The position numbers and the translations under genes are program-made. From Nemertoderma westbladi (Eukaryota; Xenacoelomorpha; Nemertodermatida; Nemertodermatidae), in NCBI GenBank assembly GCA_032718475.1, contig JAUCBJ010004179.1:42327-106326 (forward strand): a stretch of 64,000 nucleotides of DNA, given 5' to 3'. Under the pieces are notes generated by a model. It made no database searches. It saw only the letters and a list, made by a program, of their open reading frames with translations, and was not told where the DNA came from. Numbering within the stretch: the stretch's first letter is position 1; each line of letters begins with the position of its first letter. This document shows positions 33,176 through 43,800 of this stretch, one piece after another.

Positions 33176-34907
33176 TTTTTCCATTTTCTCTGCGAGTTTT
33201 ATATCCGTCGTCGGTAGGACTTCCTTCACAGCACCAACTCTGTATTGATTTGGGAGGGGGGCGGGGAACAGGTCATGTACAATGTGTAGTCCCTTACAAG
33301 CTGCTAGGGAGAGGAAGACATCTCTCTTAATTTTATCACAAATGTATATGGTTTCGGTATGAGAGTCAGAGGATGGTTTCGCACAAAGAATAAAGTCTAT
33401 GGACCCGAGACAATGTATGGATGAACCATCTGCACTCTGGAGGTTTACTTCCGTTGGTTGGAGTTTATCCCTCGTTATACCGAACCGTTTTAACAGTTGT
33501 ATTCCGGCAACTGTAACCTGAGCCCCTGTATCTGCTATGCAGGCTTTAGTCGCTATGTATTCGCCCTGAGTATCATGGAAGTCTATGGATATAAGGGGCC
33601 TCGATGTGTAGGCCGCCTCCTTGAATGCAGCCAGGATTATTGCTCCAGTTCGTTTCGGCGTCTGTTTCTCTTTTGGATTACGACACACGTCGGCTAGGTG
33701 GCCATTACGATTGCAGTTGGAGCACGTTTTACCCTTGGCGGCACACGGTTTGCTGCTGTTGTGGGGCCAGGTACCGCCACATTTGTAGCAAACATTGGGA
33801 GGAAGTTGTGAGTTGCGGCGAGGTTGTTTCTCCTTAGGATCAGCAGATTTTTTCTGGCGAGGGCGACCGCGACTATGGGGGCGGGATTTTGGATAAACCG
33901 CGCCGACGTTTTGCTTTAGTCGTTGGTCGTCTTTCATAGCCAGTTCTTTATTGCGGCAAAAATCTACGATTTCTTCGCGTGTTAGCGTAGGTTTCTTTGC
34001 GAGCAACTCCAACCGAGTTTCGTCGTCTTCTATAGGCCTACCGCAAATTATGAGAGTTGATAACCAATCATCCTTTGCCATGCTCTCGAGAATCGCGTCA
34101 TCCGCCATCTCGCACAAACTAATATAGAAGTCGTCAAAGGATTCTTTATCATCCTGACGTTTACGGACGAGTTTATAACGGTCCACCGTTATATTTTGTT
34201 GGGCTCGCAGGTGATTTCGTATGATCGTAAGGATTTCCTCCATTGACGATGTGGTATCCTGCGGGATACTAATGGCGTACTGTAATCGGTTCAAAAAATC
34301 CGGACTGCAGTATGAGAAGAAGGTTGCTAGTTGATCCTCTCTGATTTTATTATCGAGTTTCGTGACCCGGGAATAATTTCGCCAAGTGGCCTCCCACCTT
34401 TTAAACTCCTTGAACTGTTGAAGTCGACGTCGTCCTCCAATAGGTTTGGTGCGCGTACCGTGAGTTTAGTTGTTTCACGTTCGTTGACGCGTGGAGCGAC
34501 GGTATCGATGTTCCGGTCGCGTTGGCGAGAAGTGTCGCCAGCACTGAGAGTTTCCATAAACCGGGCGTGTTGTTCCTCCTGTTGTATTTGCAACCCTTGC
34601 AGTTGAGTCAGTGAGTGAACATCCGTAGTTGCTGTTCACGTTGGTCGTTAATCAGCTGCTGTTGCTGTTGGAGCAGAGCTGCTACATCTATTCCGTGTGC
34701 TGCTCCTGCAACTGATTCTACCACCTCTTCTTCTATGTCGCCCTCCACTAGGAATTTCCGCAGTTTCTGTTTCAGAGCAACTGTCGAAGTTTTATCGCTA
34801 AACGTGATCTCAGCGTTGGTGAGATGAGCTTTTAGCGTATTCCTATCGAGTTTGTCAACGGATGAAGTATCGAGGTTGAGGGTGTCATCCTCAGTTGGTA
34901 GTGACAT
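33167..34907 (-). pseudogene. gypsy gag-protease with two frame breaks
   Basis: Gag begins at the ATG at 34907 with an acidic segment and a Q-rich stretch ('LLQQQQQLINDQREQQ'). The frame ends at 34608, and protein-like sequence continues in a second frame from just upstream of 34593 to about 34430. It then continues in a third frame through a W-rich capsid-like segment near 34400-34330 and on without a break to 33167. That third part carries two zinc-binding Cys clusters, the second a canonical CX2CX4HX4C (CSNCNRNGHLADVC), and a retropepsin active site ADTGAQ near 33530. Two single-base lesions are the simplest explanation; sequencing or assembly error is possible, given how similar the LTRs are. 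The stop at 33167-33169 directly follows the frameshift site. Confidence 0.85.
33173..33179 (-). other. predicted -1 ribosomal frameshift heptamer A AAA AAC
   Basis: In the gag-protease frame the codons read GAA AAA AAC TCA TAG. A_AAA_AAC is a canonical X_XXY_YYZ slippery sequence, one codon before the stop. Slipping back one base enters the pol frame, which is already open there. I did not establish a downstream pseudoknot. Confidence 0.75.
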
Positions 34908-34974
34908 TTTTGGGTTGGCGTTCAGGCGGTTGCTTTTGGCTACACTTTAAATGCTAAATGCGTGTTGTGAGTTT

Positions 34975-34991
34975 AACTACTCGCAGCGCCA
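34975..34991 (-). promoter_or_regulatory. tRNA primer-binding site
   Basis: TGGCGCTGCGAGTAGTT on the minus strand, directly abutting the 5' LTR. The TGG start pairs with the universal CCA end of a tRNA. I cannot say which tRNA. Confidence 0.8.
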
Positions 34992-35222
34992 TGGTATGTC
35001 TGCACTATCGGAATATCCCCAATAATATGAATATCAATAGTATATAAGGCAGACACGTATAATATAAAAGTGTAGTACAGCAGCAGCAGTACAGTGTAAT
35101 ATCAGTACAGCATAGCCAGATAGCAATAGGGAAAACCCTCCACCTATCTAGGGTACCGGTATCTTAGGTACATAGTCCTATAAGGGGCGAGCCATGTATA
35201 TTGTACATATCAGTACATATCA
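34992..35222 (-). repeat. 5' LTR of the gypsy element
   Basis: 231 bp with the same TG..CA ends as the 30030-30263 copy, followed on the plus strand by the target duplication TAATA at 35223-35227. Confidence 0.95.
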
Positions 35223-35227
35223 TAATA

Positions 35228-35834
35228 GGCATACATGGAAATCAAATAGGGTTTTCACCATTACCACTGAACCCCCAATATATAATTTTCAGAGTGACCG
35301 TCAGTAAACGACACAAGGTCGTTTCTATTTTACACATCATAACCATTTAATGGCATATTTAGTTTGGAGATATTTAGGTAATCTCCAGTTGTTTCTTAAA
35401 CTAAAACTTTGTAGGACTGATCTATGATAATAGTTTAGAAAGTTTACATACATGCAGCCTTCCCCAGTTCGCCTGTCGGTCGATAGGGGGCTACATGTAA
35501 ACAGTAATATGTCATCCAATTTAATTGCGTATAATCCGGTTGATCTGTGTAACATATCACTCTCTGTGGGGCGAGACACGTAGTCGGCGAGCCTTGGCAT
35601 ACGGTTCATATAGGGCAAATGGGCATGTCCGTCTGTCTGTCCGTCCATCTGTCCGTCCGTCTGTCTGGTAAATGCTTGATTATTGATTATTAAATCATTA
35701 ACCCAGCAAGTCCCGGACCAAGAATGCTTCAATGAAATTTCTTGAAATTTTTATTGTGAGCATAAAGTGGACCTATTAAGAAAATTCCAAACTTTGGTTA
35801 ACGTACATATATGGGAAGATAGATTTTACATAGG
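35228..35834. other. intronic spacer with GTCT/GTCC microsatellite
   Basis: No gene. A short microsatellite of GTCT and GTCC repeats sits at about 35630-35668; an open frame through it on the minus strand is a by-product. Confidence 0.6.
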
Positions 35835-35893
35835 GTCTACAAATGTAGACGTTAGGACTTCAAGGGTACAAAAATACACTTATTTTGTGCAAA

Positions 35894-36205
35894 AATATGT
35901 GCAGACAGTGGTGGGGACACTGGTGCAGACAGTGGTGCAGACACCTGGTGCAGACAGTGGTGCAGACAGTGGTGCAGGCAGACACTGGTGCAGACAGTGG
36001 TGCAGACACTGGTGCAGACACTGGTGCAGACAATTGTGCAGACACCTGGTGCAGACAGTGGTGCAGACACTGGTGCAGACTTTGGTGCAGACAGTGGTGC
36101 AGATACTGGTGCAGACACCTGGTGCAGACAGTGGTGCAGACACTGGTGCAGACAGTGGTGCAGACAGTGGTGCAGACACTGGTGCAGACAGTGGTGCAGA
36201 CACAT
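35894..36205 (+). repeat. 12-bp minisatellite (GTGGTGCAGACA / CTGGTGCAGACA)
   Basis: About 25 copies of a 12-bp unit alternating between GTGGTGCAGACA and CTGGTGCAGACA, with a few ACCTGGTGCAGAC insertions. Because the unit is four codons long, several frames stay open on both strands; these are not genes. Confidence 0.95.
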
Positions 36206-36940
36206 GCATCATGCTGCATGAAGGCCTTTTAGCAGTTTCAACAGCTCTTTTCAGCATTTATCATGCTGCACGAAGGCATCTGAACAGTTTCAACAGCTAT
36301 TTTCAGCATTCTCATATTGCACAAAGCCCTCTGAACAACTTCAAATGTTATTTTTTAGCATTTATGCTGCATGAAGGACTTTGAACAGTTTTATAACTTT
36401 CAACAGCAATTTTCAGCTTTTCTCATGTTGCACAAAGCCATCTGAACAATTTCAACTGTTTATTTTCAGCAATTATCATGCTGCATGAAGAACTCTGTGA
36501 ACAGTTTTATCAACTCTTTTCAGTATTTCACCTTCTGTGCGAAGGCCTGAAAGTTTCAAAACTTATTTTCAGTCTTTCTCAAGCTGCTCGAAGACCTCTG
36601 AACAGTTTCAACAGCTCTTTTCAGCATTTATCATGCTGTGTCAAACTGTGCGAAGGCCCCTGGGCAGTTTTATCAGTTCTTTTCAGTTTTTCTCATGATA
36701 CATGATACCCTCTGAACAATTTCAACAGCACTTTTCAGCATTTATCATGCTGCACAAAGGACTCTGAACAGTTTTAGTGGCTCTTTTCTAGTATTTAACA
36801 TGCTGCGCGAAGGCCTGAATAGTTTCAAAAGCTCTTTTCAGTATTTAAAATGCAGCAAGAATGTCTCTAACTAAAGCGTTTTGACAGCTCGTTTCAGTAT
36901 TTGTGATGCTACTTGACTGCTTGAAGGCCTCTAAATAGAT
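36206..36940 (+). repeat. degenerate ~60-bp tandem repeat
   Basis: About 12 diverged copies built from CATGCTGC(A/G)(C/T)GAAGG, then CTGAACAGTTT, then CAACAGCTCTTTTCAGCAT. Unit length varies. It follows directly on the 12-bp minisatellite. Confidence 0.85.
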
Positions 36941-36978
36941 TTGGTGGGGTTGAAATGAACATAAGAACCCAGCGTTCT

Positions 36979-37229
36979 TGTCAATATTGACATTAGATGT
37001 CAATATTGACATGCAATAAAACATATCATTAAAATTATTACAAACAACAATATACATTGGTTGGATTCAACAATATTTTAATTAAAATAGATATTCTCTT
37101 TACAAAAAAACATTTTCTACTTTTCAAATCACAATATTTAAAAAATTTATGATCAAAACATGTCAATATTGACATCATGTCAATTTTGACATGGAACATG
37201 TCAATATTGACAACATGTCAATATTGACA
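36979..37229. repeat. cluster of six 14-bp palindromes TGTCAATATTGACA
   Basis: Perfect copies at 36979-36992, 36998-37011, 37161-37174, 37199-37212 and 37216-37229. A one-mismatch copy is at 37178-37191 (TGTCAATTTTGACA). Several are flanked to give the 16-bp palindrome ATGTCAATATTGACAT. Confidence 0.95.
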
Positions 37230-37721
37230 AAGTGCCCGACTGTACAGTACCTACTCTATGTCAGGTGAAATTATGAGCCCCTGTATCCTGTATCCATATT
37301 CCTGTATGGAATGTCTTCTGAAATTACAGTATATACTGTACTACAGTAATTTCAGTGATATTTGTACCCCTTAAGTCCTAAGGTCTACATTTGTAGACTT
37401 GCTCATTTAGGACATCACGAATTCTAATTACATGTTGTTGGGAGCTTCATAATTCATTTATATGTTCAGAAATTATCAGGGATGATAATATTTGCATCTC
37501 CAAGTCACATGAGGCAACTTTCGTCCTAAAATTAGAGTTGAATTTACTCGTACTCTTTTTGCATAAATTCACTAAAATTGAGCTTTTGTCAGATGTTAGT
37601 ATTGCGAACATGAGGGCTAAAATTTACTTTAAATAGTACTCCCATGCCTCTAAGTCTGATTTATAGTGAAAATACTAAATAAATTGGTACAGCTTTTAAT
37701 TGAGAGCACCATATTGCATGG

Positions 37722-37750
37722 GTCTACAAATGTAGACCTTAGGACTTAAT
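37722..37750 (+). repeat. isolated copy of the inverted-repeat end
   Basis: GTCTACAAATGTAGACC followed by TTAGGACTTAAT, the same sequence as the ends at 35835 and 37398. It lies 60 bp before the acceptor of the giant exon, and no partner end is seen. Confidence 0.8.
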
Positions 37751-37809
37751 GGGTTTTAATGAATGCTTTGGAAATTAAATGTTTAACAATACTTTTTTGA
37801 ATTTTTCAG

Positions 37810-40800
37810 TCTGGATGGAACGTGCGAATGTATCGCTGGATTTCGAGGTCGACTCTGTGAACAACCATGCACGTTTGGAAGATTCGGTAAAGATTGCGCG
37901 GAAATCTGCGTATGTGGTTACGGTTCCACCTGCGACCCATCGACGGGTCAATGCACCTGTCAAGCGGGGTACACTGGGGACCAATGCAAGGAAACGTGTC
38001 CCCGTGGGTATTATGGTGCGGGCTGCTCTTCCCAATGTCTTTGCACTAACGGCGGATTTTGTCTCCATACCGACGGGTCTTGCATCTGCCCTCCCGGTTT
38101 CCAGGGTGTATCATGCGAAGAGGAATGTCCTAAAGGTACATACGGCCCGGCATGCAGCTCTCGGTGCGAATGTGAGTTCGATGCGGTCTGCGATAAGCGT
38201 CATGGATCTTGCACATGTCGCAGTGGGTACACGGGCGAGCGATGCCAGAGCCCCTGTGGGCAAGGATTGTTTGGTCCCAATTGCGAGAACCTGTGTCGTT
38301 GTGCTGCGAACCGGGCAACCTGTGACCCTCGCAGCGGGAGTTGTAACTGTAAGCCGGGATACAATGGAACTCATTGCGAACACGAGTGCGCGGTAGGATA
38401 CTTCGGTGATGGCTGCGAAAGTGTGTGCAAATGTATGAATAGAGCCCAGTGCGATCATGTTACGGGAACCTGTGACTGTGCTGTTGGTTGGATTGGGGAA
38501 TTCTGTGATAAAGAATGCACACAGGGATATTATGGCAAATCATGTAATGAAGAGTGTCTATGCGAAAATAAGGCATTGTGTAATCGATTTGATGGCAGTT
38601 GTTTATGTGAAGATGGATATGAAGGTCGATACTGTGAAAGAAAATGTGCCCCTGGTAAATATGGAAAGTTGTGTAATTTTGTTTGTATGTGTCAAAACGG
38701 AGCTTCATGCGATCACATTTCTGGAGCATGTGATTGCCGTGATGGTTTCCGAGGTATAACTTGCAACGATATTTGTGCGAGAGGCTTATTTGGTAAAAAT
38801 TGTCGACAAAATTGTTTATGCAATGCAGCTAACTCGGAATGCTTACCTTATGACGGCTCTTGTCATTGCGCCCCGGGCTACACTGACAGCCTTTGCAACT
38901 CTGTTTGCTCTTATGGCACATATGGTGCTGATTGTAAGTCTAACTGTTTCTGCCAAAATAATTCCCCGTGTCATCATGTCACTGGCACGTGTGAGTGTAC
39001 GCCTGGTTGGATGGGACCATCTTGTAGCAAGCCTTGTGATGATGGTTATTTTGGCCTTGAATGCGGTTCTCTGTGTCAATGTGTGAATGGGAAGTGTAAT
39101 ATAAAGGATGGAAGTTGCATATGTGATGCGGGTTATAAAGGCCGTTTCTGTGATATTCCGTGCGATCAAGGAAAGTTTGGTGTAAAATGCGAAAATATAT
39201 GCGATTGCAGACATGGCTCGATATGCGACCCAGTTGATGGGCAGTGCAGCTGTCAACCTGGTTTCACTGGTGATAAATGCGAACAGAAATGCTTAATTGG
39301 GAGATACGGAAGTGGCTGTCAGTATTATTGCAACTGTCAGAATGACGCCACATGCGCTCATACTGATGGCCATTGTTTGTGTTCGCCTGGGTTTCAAGGT
39401 GACAGATGTGAAAAAATATGTGATGTAGGTAGATACGGTGGCAATTGCGATCGTCGTTGTGAATGCAATCCAAACAACAGTATCCGCGGTTGTCATCACA
39501 TCGATGGCTCGTGTTCCTGTTTGGCAGGCTGGAGGGGGATAAAGTGCGAGAGAAGATGCCGAGCCAACTATTTTGGTCCAAATTGTATCTCTGAATGCTC
39601 TTGTAAAAATGGAGCAATATGCAGTCGATTCGATGGTCAATGTGTATGTGAGCCTGGATGGACAGGCGAATTTTGCGAGTCTCCTTGTGCTCCTGGAACA
39701 TATGGTAGAAAATGTGAGTCATTATGCCCCTGTGAACAAGGTTCTATATGTGACCCCGTAGATGGATCTTGTGACTGTTTACCTGGATGGATGGGTACCG
39801 TTTGTGACGAAAAGTGCCCTTTCGGATACTTTGGAAAAGGATGCTCTGAGGTTTGCCAGTGCAAAAATGGAGCTACGTGTGACAATGTCAACGGGTATTG
39901 TCTTTGTGATATACCGGGATTCGAAGGTCGATATTGCGATCAAGAATGCCTCCCTGGCACTTTCGGAATTAATTGTAATGAACTTTGTTTGTGCGAAAAT
40001 CGAGCATTATGTGATCGTTTCACTGGAGCTTGCACGTGTAACGAGGGTTGGAAGGGAAACGATTGCTCCATCAAATGTCCGCCAATGCAATACGGGAAAG
40101 ATTGTATGTATAATTGTGAATGTGCTTCGACTTCAATATGTAGTAGATTCGATGGTTCCTGTGTATGCGACATTGGTTACACAGGAAAACTATGTGACCA
40201 AACTTGCTCATCAGGTAAATTTGGTCGGCAATGTGAGAACACATGTTTGTGTCAAAATGGAGCTAGTTGCAACCCGACGGATGGTAGTTGTTTCTGTGAG
40301 GATGGGTGGAAAGGCGATCATTGTGAGGTCCCGTGCTCACCAGGAAGTTTTGGGAAATTTTGTGGGGAAAGGTGTCGTTGTTTGCACGGTGGACGTTGCG
40401 ATATAACAGACGGGTCTTGTCTTTGTTCAACTGGGTATTGGGGTCACATTTGTCAGAATCAGTGTCGGCCTGGAACTTTCGGAACTGCATCTAGAACTGG
40501 AAGTTGTAGAATGTGTGATTGTCAAAATGGGGCATCATGTGACTTCATAACAGGGGAGTGCCGATGTCTGGCTGGATATTTGGGATCTAAGTGTGAGGAT
40601 CGTTGTCCACAGGGTAAATTTGGGATTCGTTGCTTATCATCGTGTGACTGTGTTAATAACGCCACTTGTTCTCCTTACGATGGGAGGTGTTACTGTCAAC
40701 CTGGTTTTGACGGGACCAAATGTGAAAAAAGTTGTGTCAAGGGATTTTTTGGGCTGTATTGTAAGAACCAGTGTCAGTGCGAAAACAATGCCATATGTGA

Positions 40801-43800
40801 ACCAGATACAGGTTATTGTACTTGCAAGGAAGGATGGACGGGCAGAAATTGTAATATATCATGTATTGATGGATTCTATGGCCCGGATTGTTTACAACGT
40901 TGTATGTGTATCAATGGTGCTGTATGTTCTCGATTCAATGGGCAATGTCAGTGTCTTGATGGATTTATGGGACCTTATTGCGGGAGTACATGTCGTGACG
41001 GATTATATGGAAGTGATTGCGCTTTGACCTGCGAATGTCAGAACAGCGGAATTTGTGATCACAGGAATGGCGTATGTGATTGTTCTGATGGTTGGAAAGG
41101 AGATTTTTGCGAATCGGCCTGCCCTGAAAATACATTTGGGAAATATTGCGTTCAAACCTGCGACTGCATGAATGATGCATTATGCAATCGTTTTAGTGGC
41201 GTTTGTTTGTGCAAAGCGGGATTTTTTGGAGATAAATGCGAAATGGAATGTCCTGCAGGGAAGTATGGTGCTGGATGTCAAGGAATTTGTGATTGTAAAA
41301 ATGACGCTATATGTAATTCCATTGATGGAACGTGTAAATGCAAAACGGGTTGGAAAGGTGACACATGCGACATAAGGTGCCCGAGTGGTATGTATGGCGA
41401 ATATTGTGCTGAAACATGCACATGCCAAAATGAAAAGTTATGTAATCGGTTCAATGGTGAATGCGTTTGTCTAGATGGGTATCGCGGTACTCATTGCGAA
41501 TATGAATGCCAAGAAGGAAGATATGGGGAAGATTGTTCACAATACTGCATGTGTCAGCAAAACTCTATCTGCAACCACGTTAATGGTGCCTGTGCATGCA
41601 ATTCTGGGTTTAAGGGAATATACTGTGAAGAGATATGTCCACCAGGATTATTTGGACCATATTGTCGCCAGGAATGTGAATGCAAGAGTGGCGGCGTTTG
41701 CAATCGGTTTAACGGTTCCTGTGAGTGTTCGCCTGGTTTCACTGGGAAAAAGTGTGAATATAAATGCGCTGATGGAAAATATGGATTAAGGTGTAATGAT
41801 GTCTGCAAATGTCAGAATACGGCTACATGCGACCACATCACTGGCTTTTGTAATTGTGAAGCAGGTTGGATGGGCAAATTTTGTGATAAGAGATGTGTGA
41901 AATCGAGATATGGACCGTTTTGCCAAGGAATATGTTCCTGCAAAAATGGGGCATTATGTGATCGTTTTGATGGTCAATGCTTTTGCCCTCCTGGATACAC
42001 TGGTGCCGATTGTGAACAGTTCTGTCCAAATGGTCGTTATGGTGATAAGTGCAGCTCAATATGCCCCTGCCAAAACGGGGCAGCATGTGATGTTATTGAT
42101 GGTTCATGCAAATGTGCTAAGGGATGGTACGGAAACAATTGTCAACTTGAATGCCTAGCTGGTCGATATGGAGCATATTGCATCCATCCATGTAAATGTC
42201 TGAATAATAGCACATGTTCAAAGATGGATGGCACATGTTCTTGTAATCCCGGATGGACAGGTCAATATTGCGAGAGTTCATGCCAACATGGATTTTATGG
42301 CCAAGATTGTAAACAAAGGTGTGATTGTGATGATGGGGGCTCGGCTGGTTGTCATCACGTTGACGGTACATGTTTATGTACTGCTGGGTGGGGAGGTGTT
42401 GCTTGCTCTCAAAAGTGTATCGACAGATGGGGTGATAATTGCGAATTTCCTTGCAATTGTCAAAACGGAGGCGTATGTTCTCCATTTGATGGCCAATGTT
42501 CGTGCCTACCGGGTTGGCGAGGGTTAAATTGCGAAAAACCTTGCTTCTCTGGACGATTCGGGAAGGGGTGCAAGTCTAATTGTAAGTGTGAGAATCAGGC
42601 TGATTGCGAACCGATCTCTGGAGCATGTTCATGTAAAAATGGATGGCACGGTGAAACATGCGATGAACGTTGTCCGAAAGATACATTCGGTTTATATTGT
42701 ATGTCTCAATGTAATTGTAAAAATAATGCCATTTGCAATCGGGTTGATGGTTCTTGTATTTGTGCACCTGGCTACCATGGCCTATTATGCGATAAAATAT
42801 GTGCGGATGGCTATTTTGGATATAATTGCCAGCAGGTCTGTGATTGTAGAAACGGTGGTGTATGTAACCATGTGGATGGATCTTGTGAATGTGCGAATGG
42901 TTGGATGGGAGCTATTTGCGCTGACCCTTGTCATTCTGGATACTATGGTAAATACTGTACTCGGGCATGCGCTTGCAAAAATGGAGGACTGTGTTCAAAA
43001 TATGATGGATCATGTCAATGTAAACCCGGCTGGGTCGGCTTAGACTGTAGCAGTCCTTGTGCGGCTGGGTTGTATGGAACGGATTGTGCAGCGGTTTGTG
43101 ATTGTGAAAATCAAGCCACTTGTCACGCTGTAAGCGGTGATTGTGAATGTTCAAGTGGATATACTGGACTAAAATGTTCTTTAAGATGCGAACCAGGAAG
43201 ATATGGTATTGATTGCGGGGAAACCTGTAATTGTCAGAATAACAGCACTTGTAACCGTTTTGATGGGAGTTGTATATGTCGTGATGGCTACACTGGAAAA
43301 TTTTGTGCAAGTAAATGTCTTCAAGGACTTTTTGGAAATAAATGTTCGAAGAATTGTATTTGTAAGAACTCAGCAAAATGCGATCATATTTCTGGTGACT
43401 GCATTTGTCTAGATGGTTTCCACGGCGATACATGTGAAGAACGGTGTCAACCTGGTTACTATGGTTACTACTGTCTTGAGAAGTGTCAATGTGAAAATGA
43501 TGCCATTTGCAACCGTTTTGATGGATCTTGTATATGTCCACCAGGGTATGTGGGAAGGTACTGCAATACAACATGCAATGTTGGCGAATGGGGAGAAAAT
43601 TGTATGGAGGTTTGTCTATGTCAGAATGGAGGTCTCTGTAATTATATTACTGGTGAATGCCAATGTACTGCTGGGTGGAAAGGAGTGTACTGTGAAGACC
43701 GGTGTCCTTCTGAGACCTTTGGTGTTAACTGTCAACAACCATGTCGATGTGAGAACCAGGGTGTCTGTAACCGTGTAGATGGTTCGTGTAAGTGTCAACC

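Larger units (their letters stand above)
30030..35222 (-). mobile_element. Ty3/gypsy LTR retrotransposon, young insertion
   Basis: A 5.2-kb element on the minus strand with every structural hallmark: two LTRs (TG...CA ends), a 5-bp target duplication TAATA on both sides (30025-30029 and 35223-35227), a primer-binding site next to the 5' LTR, a polypurine tract next to the 3' LTR, gag with a CCHC zinc knuckle, an aspartic protease, then reverse transcriptase, RNase H and integrase in that order, which defines the Ty3/gypsy type. No envelope gene is seen. The two LTRs differ only by three short indels, so insertion was recent. Pol is open end to end; gag is broken in two places. It lies inside the 16.8-kb intron, opposite to the host gene. 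Confidence 0.97.
35835..37398. mobile_element. candidate non-autonomous element with ~43-bp terminal inverted repeats
   Basis: The left end (35835-35877) reads GTCTACAAATGTAGAC, then TTAGGACTT and GGGTACAAA. The right end (37357-37398), read on the minus strand, gives the same series with few changes. The terminal 16 bp are themselves near-palindromic (GTCTACA and TGTAGAC arms). No transposase frame lies inside; the interior is minisatellite and palindromes. I see no clear target duplication, so the element status is inferred from the inverted ends. A third copy of the end lies alone at 37722-37750. Confidence 0.5.

Noticed and set aside
35337-35732. 131-codon minus frame with QTDGQ repeats
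   Set aside because: It runs through a GTCT/GTCC microsatellite and shows no recognisable domain.
35852-36257. Cys/His-rich frames across the GTGGTGCAGACA repeat
   Set aside because: A by-product of a 12-bp repeat; five overlapping frames are equally open.
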